Below are positions 25,373-33,518 of a DNA stretch of 64,000 nt, in pieces. The stretch comes from Harryflintia acetispora (GTDB taxonomy: Bacteria > Bacillota > Clostridia > Oscillospirales > Ruminococcaceae). The stretch's first letter is position 1; each line of letters opens with the position of its first letter. The position numbers and the translations under genes were made by a program. The stretch is taken from contig SLUK01000001.1 in NCBI GenBank assembly GCA_004340125.1, positions 480,753 to 544,752 on the forward strand, written 5' to 3'. The notes beneath the pieces were generated by a model. It did no database searches and was not told the DNA's origin. It saw only the letters and a list, made by a program, of their open reading frames with translations.

Positions 25373-25479
25373 GTTTGAAAGATGAATCTTTCAAACTTAT
25401 GGGTTTGCTCCTTGGCGGTCCTGCAACCGCCATTTCGGCAGAAGCCAATGCAGCCCCCGGGAAAGGAATGGTCATAAAA
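25373..25479 (+). repeat. ~110-bp leader element, copy 1
   Basis: This spacer holds a 10-11-bp stem opening with GTTTGAAAGAT (25373-25396), a second stem TGGCGGT/ACCGCCA (25413-25432) and ends GGAATGGTCAT just before the ATG at 25480. The same order of parts and near-identical ends occur at 33411-33518 before mutL. Confidence 0.65.
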
Positions 25480-26811
25480 ATGGAAAAAAACGAAATGCCG
25501 TCGAGCTGGACGGATTATATCAAGCTGATGAACCAGGAGATCATCCCGGCGCTCGGGTGCACCGAGCCGGTGGCGGTCGCCCTGGCCGCGGCCAAGGCGG
25601 CCGAGGCGCTGGGCTGCGCGCGGGAGGAGATCGCCGAAATGGAGATCCTCGTCAGCCGCAACATTTTAAAGAACGCCATGAGCGTCATCATCCCCGGCAC
25701 CACCCTCTACGGGCTGGAGTACGCCGCGGCCTTGGGCTTCGCCGCGGGGGACCCGGGGAAGGACCTCGAGGTGCTCACCGGGCTCTGCGATAAGGACATC
25801 GCCCTGGCGCAGCGCTGGGTAAACGGGCACAAGGTCAAGGTCTCGCTGGCCGAAAACGACGAGACCATCTACATCGACGCGCTGGCCAAAAAGGACGGCG
25901 CGTGCGGGAGGGCCGTCATCCAGGGCAAGCACAACCATTTCCTGTTGGTGGAGCGGGACGGCGAGACGCTGCTGCAAAACCGGAAGCTGGACGAGGAGAA
26001 GGGCGAGGAGATCGATTTTTCCGCCATGTCGCTGCGGGACATCTTCGATTTCGCCTCCGGCGCGGATATCAAAACCCTGGAATTCATCGAGAAGACCAAC
26101 CTCTTAAACTACGCCATCTCCCAGGAGGGGCTCAAGAACGACTACGGCCTGATGATCGGCAAGGGCATGCAGGCGCGCCAGAAAAAGGGCCTGGTCGGGA
26201 AGGACCTTCAGAACCTCGCGATCATGCAGACCACCGCCGCCATCGACGCGCGCATGGCCGGGTGCAGCATGCCGGTGATGAGCAACTCGGGCAGCGGCAA
26301 CCAGGGGATCACCGCGACCGTGCCGGTCTGCGTGGTGGCGGCCGAGACGGGGGCGAGCGAGGAGCAGAAGATCCGCGCGCTCACCTTAAGCCACATGACC
26401 GCCATCTACATCAAGCACCACCTCGACCGCCTGAGCGCCCTGTGCGGGGCGATGGTCGCCGCCTCGGGGGTCAGCTGCGCGGTGGTCTACCTGCTCGGCG
26501 GCGGGTACGGCGCCGTCGAGAAGGCGATCACCAACATGATCGCCAACATCACCGGGATCATCTGCGACGGGGCCAAGGCGGATTGTGCGCTCAAGGTCTA
26601 CGCCTCTTTGCAGGCGGCCTTCGAGGCGGCCTATCTCGCGCTCGACGGGGTCTGCGCCGCCGGGATCGAGGGGATCGTCACCGGGGATGTGGAGCAGACC
26701 ATCGACAACCTCGGCACGCTCACCATGGAGGGGATGAAGATCACCGACAAGGTGATTCTGGACATCATGCTCTCCAAGACCAGCGGGGACGGCGTCGGCG
26801 ATGGCAGATAA
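25480..26811 (+). CDS. L-cysteine desulfidase-family [4Fe-4S] protein (UPF0597/CdsB type)
   Basis: This ~443-residue cytosolic protein matches the UPF0597/L-cysteine desulfidase family, related to the serine dehydratase alpha domain. Cys27 in ALGCTEP and the pair in ICDGAKADCALK, spaced by seven, correspond to the Fe-S cysteines described for the Methanocaldococcus desulfidase. GSGNQGITATVPV is the other family hallmark. The enzyme would break L-cysteine or a related beta-substituted amino acid to pyruvate, ammonia and sulfide. The ATG at 25480 is preferred to a TTG at 25375, whose extension falls inside the repeat element. It overlaps the GntR gene by 11 bases. Presence with URO-D and M24 genes suggests catabolism of an amino-acid- or thioether-containing compound. 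Confidence 0.85.
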   Translation: MEKNEMPSSWTDYIKLMNQEIIPALGCTEPVAVALAAAKAAEALGCAREEIAEMEILVSRNILKNAMSVIIPGTTLYGLEYAAALGFAAGDPGKDLEVLTGLCDKDIALAQRWVNGHKVKVSLAENDETIYIDALAKKDGACGRAVIQGKHNHFLLVERDGETLLQNRKLDEEKGEEIDFSAMSLRDIFDFASGADIKTLEFIEKTNLLNYAISQEGLKNDYGLMIGKGMQARQKKGLVGKDLQNLAIMQTTAAIDARMAGCSMPVMSNSGSGNQGITATVPVCVVAAETGASEEQKIRALTLSHMTAIYIKHHLDRLSALCGAMVAASGVSCAVVYLLGGGYGAVEKAITNMIANITGIICDGAKADCALKVYASLQAAFEAAYLALDGVCAAGIEGIVTGDVEQTIDNLGTLTMEGMKITDKVILDIMLSKTSGDGVGDGR

Positions 26812-27454
26812 GAAATCCTTAAAGGAGCAAGTTTACGCCGCGGTGATCCGGGACGTGATCAGCGGCGAATACCCGCCCAACGCCATCCTCAGCGAAAAGC
26901 AGCTCATCGAGCGCTTCTCGGTGAGCAAGTCCCCGGTGCGCGACGCGCTCATCGAGCTGTGCAACGAGGGGGTGCTGCGCAGCATCCCCCGCTTCGGCTA
27001 CGAGGTGGTCGCCTACACGGAGAAGGACGTGCGGGAGATTATCGAGTTTCGGGGCGTGCTCGAGTCCCACTGCCTGCGCCAGTGCGCCGGCTCCCTGACC
27101 GCCGCCGACTTTGAACGGCTCGACCAGTTCCTGGTCCAATCCGAGCAGCTGGCCCACAGCGAGCAGGAGATCGTCGCGCATTGGGAGAACAACGTGAGTT
27201 TCCATCTGCTGCTTTGTTCCCTGGCGCAGAACGAATATATCTATAAGGAGCTGGAGCGCAGCATGAACGTCCAGCTGCGCGCCTATGCGCAGTTTCACTG
27301 GGACCGCTGGCACAAGACCGCGATCATCCTGGACGTGGACACCCACAAGATGATTGTGCGGGCGCTGGCCCGCCGGGACCTCGAAGAGGCGCTGCGCGTG
27401 CTGCGACAGGACCTGGGGCTCTGGAACGAAAGCGGCTCCCCGGCCCGGTTTTAA
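26801..27454 (+). CDS. GntR-family transcriptional regulator (FadR/FCD subgroup)
   Basis: This 217-residue regulator has an N-terminal winged helix-turn-helix (about residues 8-70: AVIRDVISGEYPPNAILSE, SVSKSPVRDALIEL, GYEVVAYTEKD) and an all-helical C-terminal effector domain of the FCD type (residues ~75-210). It overlaps the desulfidase-family gene by 11 bases and sits inside the operon, so it most likely senses the imported compound or a metabolite and controls the operon's own promoter near 20920. Confidence 0.92.
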   Translation: MADKKSLKEQVYAAVIRDVISGEYPPNAILSEKQLIERFSVSKSPVRDALIELCNEGVLRSIPRFGYEVVAYTEKDVREIIEFRGVLESHCLRQCAGSLTAADFERLDQFLVQSEQLAHSEQEIVAHWENNVSFHLLLCSLAQNEYIYKELERSMNVQLRAYAQFHWDRWHKTAIILDVDTHKMIVRALARRDLEEALRVLRQDLGLWNESGSPARF

Positions 27455-27477
27455 ACGACAAGAAAGGACGATGGACA

Positions 27478-28542
27478 ATGGATCCGATCAAACGCCTGTG
27501 CGCGGCGATGGATGAGGGGATCGATGCGGCGCTGATCACGAGCGGCCCCAACCGCTTCTACTTCACCGGCATGACCTCCTCGGCGGGGACGCTCTTCATC
27601 ACCCGTGAGAAGGCCTACTTCCTCATTGATTTCCGCTATATTGAGAAGGCGAGGGACACCGTCAAAAACTGCGAGGTGGTGCTGCAGGACGACCTGATGG
27701 GGCAGCTCGGCGAGCTGATCCTGCACCACCAGGTCAAAACCGTGGGGATCGAGAACCGGTATATGACCATCTCGGCCTTCGAGGGGTTCTCCGGGGGGCT
27801 CCCGGCCGAGGTGCTGCGCGACGGGCGGCTGCAAAGCGCCATCGACGCGCTGCGCGAAGTAAAAACCCCCGAGGAGATCGCCCATCTGCAAAGGGCGCAG
27901 GACCTGACCGACGAGGCCTTCCGGTTTATCCTGCCTTATATCAAGCCCGGCGTCAGCGAGCAGGACCTGATTTTGGAGCTGGGCGTTTATATGGAGCGCC
28001 ACGGCAGCGAAAACCGCGACATCAACATGATCGCCATCTCGGGGAAGAAGACCTCGCTCCCCCACGGCCGCGCGGACACCAAGAAGATCGAAAGCGGGGA
28101 TTTCGTGATGTTCGACATGGGCTTCGTCATCGGCGGCTACCATGCCGATATGACCCGCACCGTGGCGGTGGGCAAGGTCAGCGACGAGCAGCGCAAGGTC
28201 TATGCGACGGTGCTCGAGGCGCAGCGCCGCGCCCTCGAAGCGGTGCGCGCGGGGGTGCCCTGCGCCGAGGTGGACCGCGTGGCGCGCGACTATATCGACG
28301 GCGCCGGCTACCGCGGGTGCTTCGGCCATAACCTCGGGCACAGCGTGGGGATCGAGGTGCACGAGGACCCGCGCCTCGGGCCCGCGAGCAAGGCCGTCCT
28401 CAAGGCGGGCGGCTGCGTGACGATCGAGCCGGGGATCTACCTGGCCGGACGCTTCGGGGTGCGGATCGAGGACATGGTCATCGTCACCGAGGACGGGTGC
28501 GACGACCTGACCCACTCGGACAAGAGCTTAATCATCCTGTAG
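27478..28542 (+). CDS. M24 family Xaa-Pro aminopeptidase
   Basis: This 354-residue cytosolic metallopeptidase has an N-terminal creatinase-like domain and a C-terminal pita-bread domain. Metal ligands are visible as DMGFVIGGYHADMTRT (two Asp), GHNLGHSVGIEVHE (His), EPGIYL (Glu) and GVRIEDMVIVT (Glu). It closes the operon and is followed by a hairpin terminator. It would remove the N-terminal residue from X-Pro peptides, or act on a related substrate, linking the operon to peptide or amino-acid salvage. Confidence 0.93.
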   Translation: MDPIKRLCAAMDEGIDAALITSGPNRFYFTGMTSSAGTLFITREKAYFLIDFRYIEKARDTVKNCEVVLQDDLMGQLGELILHHQVKTVGIENRYMTISAFEGFSGGLPAEVLRDGRLQSAIDALREVKTPEEIAHLQRAQDLTDEAFRFILPYIKPGVSEQDLILELGVYMERHGSENRDINMIAISGKKTSLPHGRADTKKIESGDFVMFDMGFVIGGYHADMTRTVAVGKVSDEQRKVYATVLEAQRRALEAVRAGVPCAEVDRVARDYIDGAGYRGCFGHNLGHSVGIEVHEDPRLGPASKAVLKAGGCVTIEPGIYLAGRFGVRIEDMVIVTEDGCDDLTHSDKSLIIL

Positions 28543-28550
28543 TCTCCTGG

Positions 28551-28579
28551 GGGAGCAAACCGCATGGTTTGCTCCCTTT
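28551..28579 (+). terminator. Terminator after the M24 peptidase gene
   Basis: GGGAGCAAACC pairs with GGTTTGCTCCC across a GCAT loop, followed by TTTG. It ends the URO-D/ABC operon. Confidence 0.8.
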
Positions 28580-28601
28580 GTATTACAAAAAATTAAAATT
28601 A

Positions 28602-28709
28602 GTCCCGCAGACGGGCTTTGCCCGCCGAAGGGACACAGCCAGAGCAAATTTGGCGGGGAGCAGGCCCGGTGGGCCTGCGGAGCCAATTTGCGAATGGAAG
28701 GGGTTCCAT
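28602..28709 (+). repeat. Cluster of short-loop hairpins in the gap before miaB
   Basis: In the 314-base gap 28543-28856 there are nested or neighbouring perfect stems: GTCCC/GGGAC (28602-28634) enclosing CGGGC-ttt-GCCCG, CAGGCCC-ggt-GGGCCTG (28661-28677) inside a GCAAATTT/AATTTGC pair, and ATGGAA-gggg-TTCCAT (28694-28709). The rest of the gap holds the miaB promoter and no gene that I can support. Confidence 0.6.
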
Positions 28710-28794
28710 GGGGGAACTGGCGGAACAAGGCCTCAGCCGCTGTGATTGCCAGTTGCCCCATGCGGTTTTGTACGAAAGCGTCGAATCCTGCGTA

Positions 28795-28823
28795 TTGAAA
28801 AAAGGAGAGGAAAGTGGTATGAT
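28795..28823 (+). promoter_or_regulatory. Promoter of the miaB operon
   Basis: TTGAAA (28795-28800), 17 bases, then TATGAT (28818-28823), about 35 bases before the miaB start. Confidence 0.75.
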
Positions 28824-28856
28824 ATAACCTGACTTTAACGAAGGAGTACACCGGTT

Positions 28857-30263
28857 TTGAGCTATCTTCCCGATTATATCGACGGCGCCCTGGCGCAGAC
28901 TAGAACCGAGCGGATCAAGGAGCTGCTCTCTTTGCGGTACGACCATCCGCCGCTGGCCTATGTACACTCCTTCGGCTGTCAGCAGAATGTGAGCGACGGC
29001 GAGCATCTTTGCGGGCTGCTTGCGTCCCTCGGCTTCGGCTTCTGCCCCGACAGCGCGGGGGCCGATCTGGTGCTCTTCAACACCTGCGCGGTGCGCGAGA
29101 ACGCCGAGGAGCGGGTCTTCGGCAACATCGGGGCGCTCTCCCACCTCAAGAGGGCAAGGCCGGATATGATCATCGCCGTCTGCGGGTGCATGACCCAGCA
29201 GGAGGCGGTGCGCGAGCGGCTGCGAAAAAGCTACCCCTATGTCGACCTCGCCTTCGGCGCCAACGCCGCCCACCGGCTGCCTGAGCTGCTGCTGCGGCTT
29301 TTGGAGGAGCGCCGCCGGGTGATCGACGGGCGGGAGCCGGGGGAGAAGATCGTCGAGAACCTGCCGGTGCGCCGGGAGGGGAAGGTGCGCGCCTGGCTGC
29401 CGATCATGCAGGGGTGCGACAACTTCTGCACCTACTGTATCGTGCCCTACGTGCGCGGGCGGGAGCACTCGCGCGCGATGCCGGACGTGCTGCGCGAGGC
29501 GAAGGAGCTGATCGCCGAGGGCTATAAGGAGATCACCCTGCTGGGCCAAAACGTCAATTCCTACGGCAAGGGGCTCGAGGGGGAGGTTACTTTCCCGCGG
29601 CTGCTGCGGGAGCTTAACGTCCTTCCGGGGGACTTCTGGATCCGGTTCATGACCTCCCACCCCAAGGACTGCACCAAAGAGCTGATCGACGCCATCGCCG
29701 AATGCGGGAAGGTCTGCAATTACATCCACCTGCCGGTGCAGTGCGGCAGCGACGAAATCCTTCGCCGGATGAACCGCCGCTACACCGCCGCGCAGTACAA
29801 GGAGCTGGTCGAATATGCGCGGGAACGCATCCCGGGCGTGAGCTTTAGCAGCGACATCATGGTCGGCTTCCCCGGGGAGCGGTACGAGGACTTTTTGCAG
29901 ACGCTGGAGCTGGTGAAGGAAGTGCGCTTCCACGCGCTCTACACCTTCCTTTATTCAAAGCGCGGCGGGACCGCTGCGGCACAGCTTCCCGACCCGGTGC
30001 CGGCACAGGAGAAGTCCCGCTGGTTTCGGCAGCTTTTGGCGGCGCAGGAGCAGGTCACCCGCAGCTTTCACGAGCAGATGGTGGGCAGGACCTTGCGCGT
30101 CCTCTGCGAGGGGCCGGGCAAGGAGCAGGGAATGATGAGCGGCAGGACCGAATCCGGCGTGATCGCGCAGTTTGCGGGGGATGAGGCCCTGGCAGGACAA
30201 TTTTTACAGGTAAAAATTACCCGGGCGCTTAACTGGGCGGTCTGCGGGGAAATGATAGAGTAA
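28857..30263 (+). CDS. miaB: tRNA-2-methylthio-N6-dimethylallyladenosine synthase MiaB
   Basis: This 468-residue radical-SAM methylthiotransferase adds the ms2 group to i6A37 of tRNAs. The N-terminal UPF0004 domain has its cluster cysteines at 41, 77 and 111; the radical SAM motif CDNFCTYC has Cys187, Cys191 and Cys194; a TRAM domain closes the C-terminus. The start is a TTG at 28857 with AAGGAG 10 bases upstream; no ATG fits. It opens the conserved miaB-ylbF-mutS-mutL-miaA-hfq block known from Bacillus, and MiaA, the preceding enzyme of the pathway, is encoded five kilobases downstream. Confidence 0.95.
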   Translation: MSYLPDYIDGALAQTRTERIKELLSLRYDHPPLAYVHSFGCQQNVSDGEHLCGLLASLGFGFCPDSAGADLVLFNTCAVRENAEERVFGNIGALSHLKRARPDMIIAVCGCMTQQEAVRERLRKSYPYVDLAFGANAAHRLPELLLRLLEERRRVIDGREPGEKIVENLPVRREGKVRAWLPIMQGCDNFCTYCIVPYVRGREHSRAMPDVLREAKELIAEGYKEITLLGQNVNSYGKGLEGEVTFPRLLRELNVLPGDFWIRFMTSHPKDCTKELIDAIAECGKVCNYIHLPVQCGSDEILRRMNRRYTAAQYKELVEYARERIPGVSFSSDIMVGFPGERYEDFLQTLELVKEVRFHALYTFLYSKRGGTAAAQLPDPVPAQEKSRWFRQLLAAQEQVTRSFHEQMVGRTLRVLCEGPGKEQGMMSGRTESGVIAQFAGDEALAGQFLQVKITRALNWAVCGEMIE

Positions 30264-30285
30264 TCAGGAAAAAGGAGAAGGAAAC

Positions 30286-30690
30286 ATGGATATTATCAAA
30301 ATGACCCGAGAGCTCGGCAAGGCGATTCAGCAGGACGACAAGGTGATCGCCTACAACCTGGCGCGCCAGCACAACGACAGCGACGAAAAACTGCAGGAGC
30401 TGATCGGAAAATTCAATCTCAAGCGCCTCGAGCTCAACAACGTTCTCGGCAAGGCCGACCGCGACACCGACCGGATCGCGCAGCTCGACAAAGAAATTAA
30501 GGAGATCTACGCCGAGGTCATGAACAACCCGAACATGATCGCCTACAACACGACCAAGCAGGAGGTCGACCGGATGATGAACTTCGTCACCCAGATCCTG
30601 ACCGGGAGCGTCAACGGCGAGGACCCCGATTCGATCGAGGAGCAGACCGGCTGCTCCGGCAGCTGCGAAGGGTGCTCGGGCTGTCACTGA
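30286..30690 (+). CDS. YlbF/YmcA-family protein with cysteine-rich tail
   Basis: This 134-residue helical protein belongs to the Com_YlbF family, whose members YlbF, YmcA and YaaT form an Fe-S complex that influences RNase Y-dependent mRNA processing and Spo0A phosphorylation in B. subtilis. Helices occupy residues ~1-115. The tail has four cysteines at 123, 127, 130 and 133 plus a terminal His, a good metal or Fe-S binding cluster. It is 22 bases after miaB and sits where ymcA sits in Bacillus. A strong terminator follows. Confidence 0.85.
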   Translation: MDIIKMTRELGKAIQQDDKVIAYNLARQHNDSDEKLQELIGKFNLKRLELNNVLGKADRDTDRIAQLDKEIKEIYAEVMNNPNMIAYNTTKQEVDRMMNFVTQILTGSVNGEDPDSIEEQTGCSGSCEGCSGCH

Positions 30691-30704
30691 ACAAAGTCTA
30701 ACGA

Positions 30705-30737
30705 GGGGGCGGATTGAGAGCGGTCCGCCCCCGTTTT
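30705..30737 (+). terminator. Terminator after the ylbF-family gene
   Basis: GGGGGCGGA pairs with TCCGCCCCC (one base offset), followed by GTTTTCC. Confidence 0.8.
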
Positions 30738-30775
30738 CCAATTTCCCCAAAGCTTAGAGCAAAGGAGCAGACTTC

Positions 30776-33391
30776 ATGCAGACGCAGAATCTTTCCCCGA
30801 TGATGCAGCAGTACATGGCCATCAAGGAGAAGTGCAAGGACAAGATCCTCTTCTACCGCCTGGGCGACTTTTATGAGATGTTCTTCGACGACGCGCTGAC
30901 CGCCTCGCGGGAGCTGGAGCTCACCCTCACCGGGCGGGACTGCGGGCTCGAGGAACGTGCGCCGATGTGCGGGGTGCCCTACCACAGCTGCGAGGCCTAC
31001 ATCGCCCGGCTGATCGAGAAGGGCTACAACGTCGCCATCTGCGAGCAGATGGAGGACCCCAAGGCCGCAAAGGGGCTGGTGAAGCGGGACGTCATCCGGG
31101 TGGTCACCCCCGGCACCATCCTCGAGACCAACATGCTCGAGGAGGGGAAGAACAATTTCATCGCCTCGCTGTATGCGGGCAAAGGCGGCTACGGCTGCGC
31201 CTTTGCGGACATCTCGACCGGCGAGGTGCGCGCCTGCCAGGTCGAGGGGGATGTGCAGTGCCTCAAAAGCGAGCTCGGCCGCTTTTCCCCCAGCGAGGTG
31301 CTCCTCGGCGGGGAGCTGGCGGGCGGGGGATCCCTGGAAGACGGGCTGCGTGCCTTTTTAAAGGAGCGCCTGGGCTGCGTGGTGAGCGGCTTCGACTTTT
31401 CGTCCGTCTCGAAGCAGGAGTGCGCCGAGGTCCTGCCCGCGCAGTTCGGCGCGCAGAACCTCGAGCTGCTTTCCCTCGCGGACAAGCCCCAGCTGCAAAT
31501 TGCGCTCTGCGCCCTGCTGCGCTATCTCGGCGAAACCCAGCAGAGGGGGCTGGAGTGCCTGAACACGCTGGACCTCTACAGCGGCGAGGACTACATGAAC
31601 CTTGACCTGACCGCCTGCCGCAACCTCGAATTGATCCGCACCCTTCGCGCGGGGGAAAAGCGGGGGAGCCTGCTCTGGGTGCTCGACCATACCCACACCG
31701 CGATGGGCAAGCGGCTGCTGCGCCAGTGGGTGGAAAAGCCTCTGCTCTCCCCCACTAGGATTTCCAAACGACTCAATGCGGTGGGGGAGCTTTATGATAA
31801 CACCATGCTCCTCGGGGAGTGCGAGGAGGCGCTGTCCGACGTCTTCGACCTCGAGCGGCTGATGTCCCGGATCGTCTATGGCAACGCCAGCCCGCGCGAG
31901 CTCAAGAGCCTGGAGTACACCGCCCGGCGGCTGCCCCAGCTGCGCGGGCTGCTGGGGGAGTGCCGCGCGCAGTACCTGCGGGACATCTACCGGGACCTCG
32001 ACACCCTCGACGACGTGGCCGACCTGGTCGGCCGGGCGGTCTCGGATGAGCCGCCCATCGCGCTCAAGGACGGCGGGGTGATCAAGGCGGGGTTCGATCA
32101 GAACCTCGACGAGCTGCGCTCGCTCGTCAGCGGGGCCAAGGGCTTCATCGCCGGGATCGAGTCGGGCGAGCGGGAGCGCACCGGGATCAAGAACCTCAAG
32201 ATCGGCTACAACCGGGTGTTCGGCTATTACATCGAGGTGACCAAGAGCTACCTCGAACTGGTGCCCGAGACCTATATCCGCAAGCAGACGCTCGCCAACT
32301 GCGAGCGGTACATAACCGACGAGCTCAAGGAACTGGAGAATAAAATTTTCACCGCCACCGAGCAGATCGAGCGCGTGGAGCAGGAGCTCTATCAGCGTGT
32401 GCGCGGGGAGGTCTGCAAAAACCTTTCCCGGATCCAGCGCAGCGCGGGGCTGGTGGCGCGCCTCGACGTGTTCTGCTCCTTCGCGCGGGTGAGCCTCTCG
32501 GGCGGCTACTGCCGCCCGCAGGTGGATCTGAGCGGTACCATCGAGATCAAGGAGGGCCGCCACCCGGTGGTGGAGCTGATGGTCAAGAGCACCCCCTTCG
32601 TCTCGAACGACGTGTATCTCGACATGAACCAAAACCGGATCGCCATCATCACCGGGCCCAACATGGCGGGGAAGTCGACCTATATGCGTATGACCGCCCT
32701 GATCGTGCTGATGGCCCAGATCGGCTGCTTCGTGCCGGCCAGGAGCGCCAACCTCTCGATCGTGGACGGGATCTACACCCGGGTGGGCGCGTCGGACGAC
32801 CTGACCACCGGGCAGTCCACCTTCATGGTGGAGATGAGCGAGGTGGCGGAGATTTTAAAAAGCGCCACCAAGAACAGCCTGATCATCCTCGACGAGATCG
32901 GGCGGGGGACCTCGACCTTCGACGGGATGAGCATCGCCCGCGCGGTGGTCGAGTACATCGCGGACAAGCGCCGCCTGGGCGCAAAGACGATGTTCGCCAC
33001 CCACTACCACGAGCTGACCGCCCTCGAGGAGGACCTCGAGGGGGTGAAAAACTACAACATCGCGGTCAAGCGGCAGGGGGAGAATGTGATCTTCCTGCGC
33101 CGGATCGTGCCCGGCGGGGCGGACGACAGCTACGGCATTTACGTCTCCAAGCTCGCCGGCATCCCCGACCCGGTCATCCAGCGCGCGGGGGTGATCCTGC
33201 GCTCGCTCGAGGCGGGTGACGCCCCCTCGAGCCACAAAAGGAAGCGGCCCGCCGAGCCCGAGGCGGATCAGATCGTGATCCGCCAGTCGGATGACAGCGA
33301 GATCGTGCGCCGGCTGCGGGAGATTGATCTCAACAACCTGACTCCCCTGGCGGCCATGAACGTGCTCGGGGAGCTCAAGAACCTGATATAA
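30776..33391 (+). CDS. mutS: DNA mismatch repair protein MutS
   Basis: This 871-residue MutS1-type protein recognises mismatches and small loops. The mismatch-binding Phe-X-Glu motif is FYE at residues 32-34 in RLGDFYEMFF. Connector, lever and clamp domains fill the middle, and the ATPase domain has GPNMAGKST (Walker A), STFMVEMSE, and DEIGRGTST (Walker B). A C-terminal segment after the ATPase (KRKRPAEPEADQ) leads to a short tail with the usual end for tetramerisation. It precedes mutL, as is normal. AAAGGAG lies before the ATG. Confidence 0.97.
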   Translation: MQTQNLSPMMQQYMAIKEKCKDKILFYRLGDFYEMFFDDALTASRELELTLTGRDCGLEERAPMCGVPYHSCEAYIARLIEKGYNVAICEQMEDPKAAKGLVKRDVIRVVTPGTILETNMLEEGKNNFIASLYAGKGGYGCAFADISTGEVRACQVEGDVQCLKSELGRFSPSEVLLGGELAGGGSLEDGLRAFLKERLGCVVSGFDFSSVSKQECAEVLPAQFGAQNLELLSLADKPQLQIALCALLRYLGETQQRGLECLNTLDLYSGEDYMNLDLTACRNLELIRTLRAGEKRGSLLWVLDHTHTAMGKRLLRQWVEKPLLSPTRISKRLNAVGELYDNTMLLGECEEALSDVFDLERLMSRIVYGNASPRELKSLEYTARRLPQLRGLLGECRAQYLRDIYRDLDTLDDVADLVGRAVSDEPPIALKDGGVIKAGFDQNLDELRSLVSGAKGFIAGIESGERERTGIKNLKIGYNRVFGYYIEVTKSYLELVPETYIRKQTLANCERYITDELKELENKIFTATEQIERVEQELYQRVRGEVCKNLSRIQRSAGLVARLDVFCSFARVSLSGGYCRPQVDLSGTIEIKEGRHPVVELMVKSTPFVSNDVYLDMNQNRIAIITGPNMAGKSTYMRMTALIVLMAQIGCFVPARSANLSIVDGIYTRVGASDDLTTGQSTFMVEMSEVAEILKSATKNSLIILDEIGRGTSTFDGMSIARAVVEYIADKRRLGAKTMFATHYHELTALEEDLEGVKNYNIAVKRQGENVIFLRRIVPGGADDSYGIYVSKLAGIPDPVIQRAGVILRSLEAGDAPSSHKRKRPAEPEADQIVIRQSDDSEIVRRLREIDLNNLTPLAAMNVLGELKNLI

Positions 33392-33410
33392 CAACGGAAG
33401 GAGGCGGTCA

Positions 33411-33518
33411 GTTTGAAAGTGAACTTTCAAACAAGGAGTTTTGCGCCTTTGCCGCCAAAGGCGGCAATTTCGCGCAGCGAAACCGGCACCAAACTTTTAG
33501 AGAGGAATGGTTATTCCT
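33411..33518 (+). repeat. ~110-bp leader element, copy 2
   Basis: Between mutS and mutL, three perfect stems occur in a row: GTTTGAAAGT-ga-ACTTTCAAAC (33411-33432), TTGCCGCC-aaa-GGCGGCAA (33449-33467) and TTTCGC-gca-GCGAAA (33468-33482). It ends GAGAGGAATGGTTAT directly before the mutL ATG. It matches the element before the desulfidase-family gene (25373-25479) in length, order and both ends. Confidence 0.65.
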
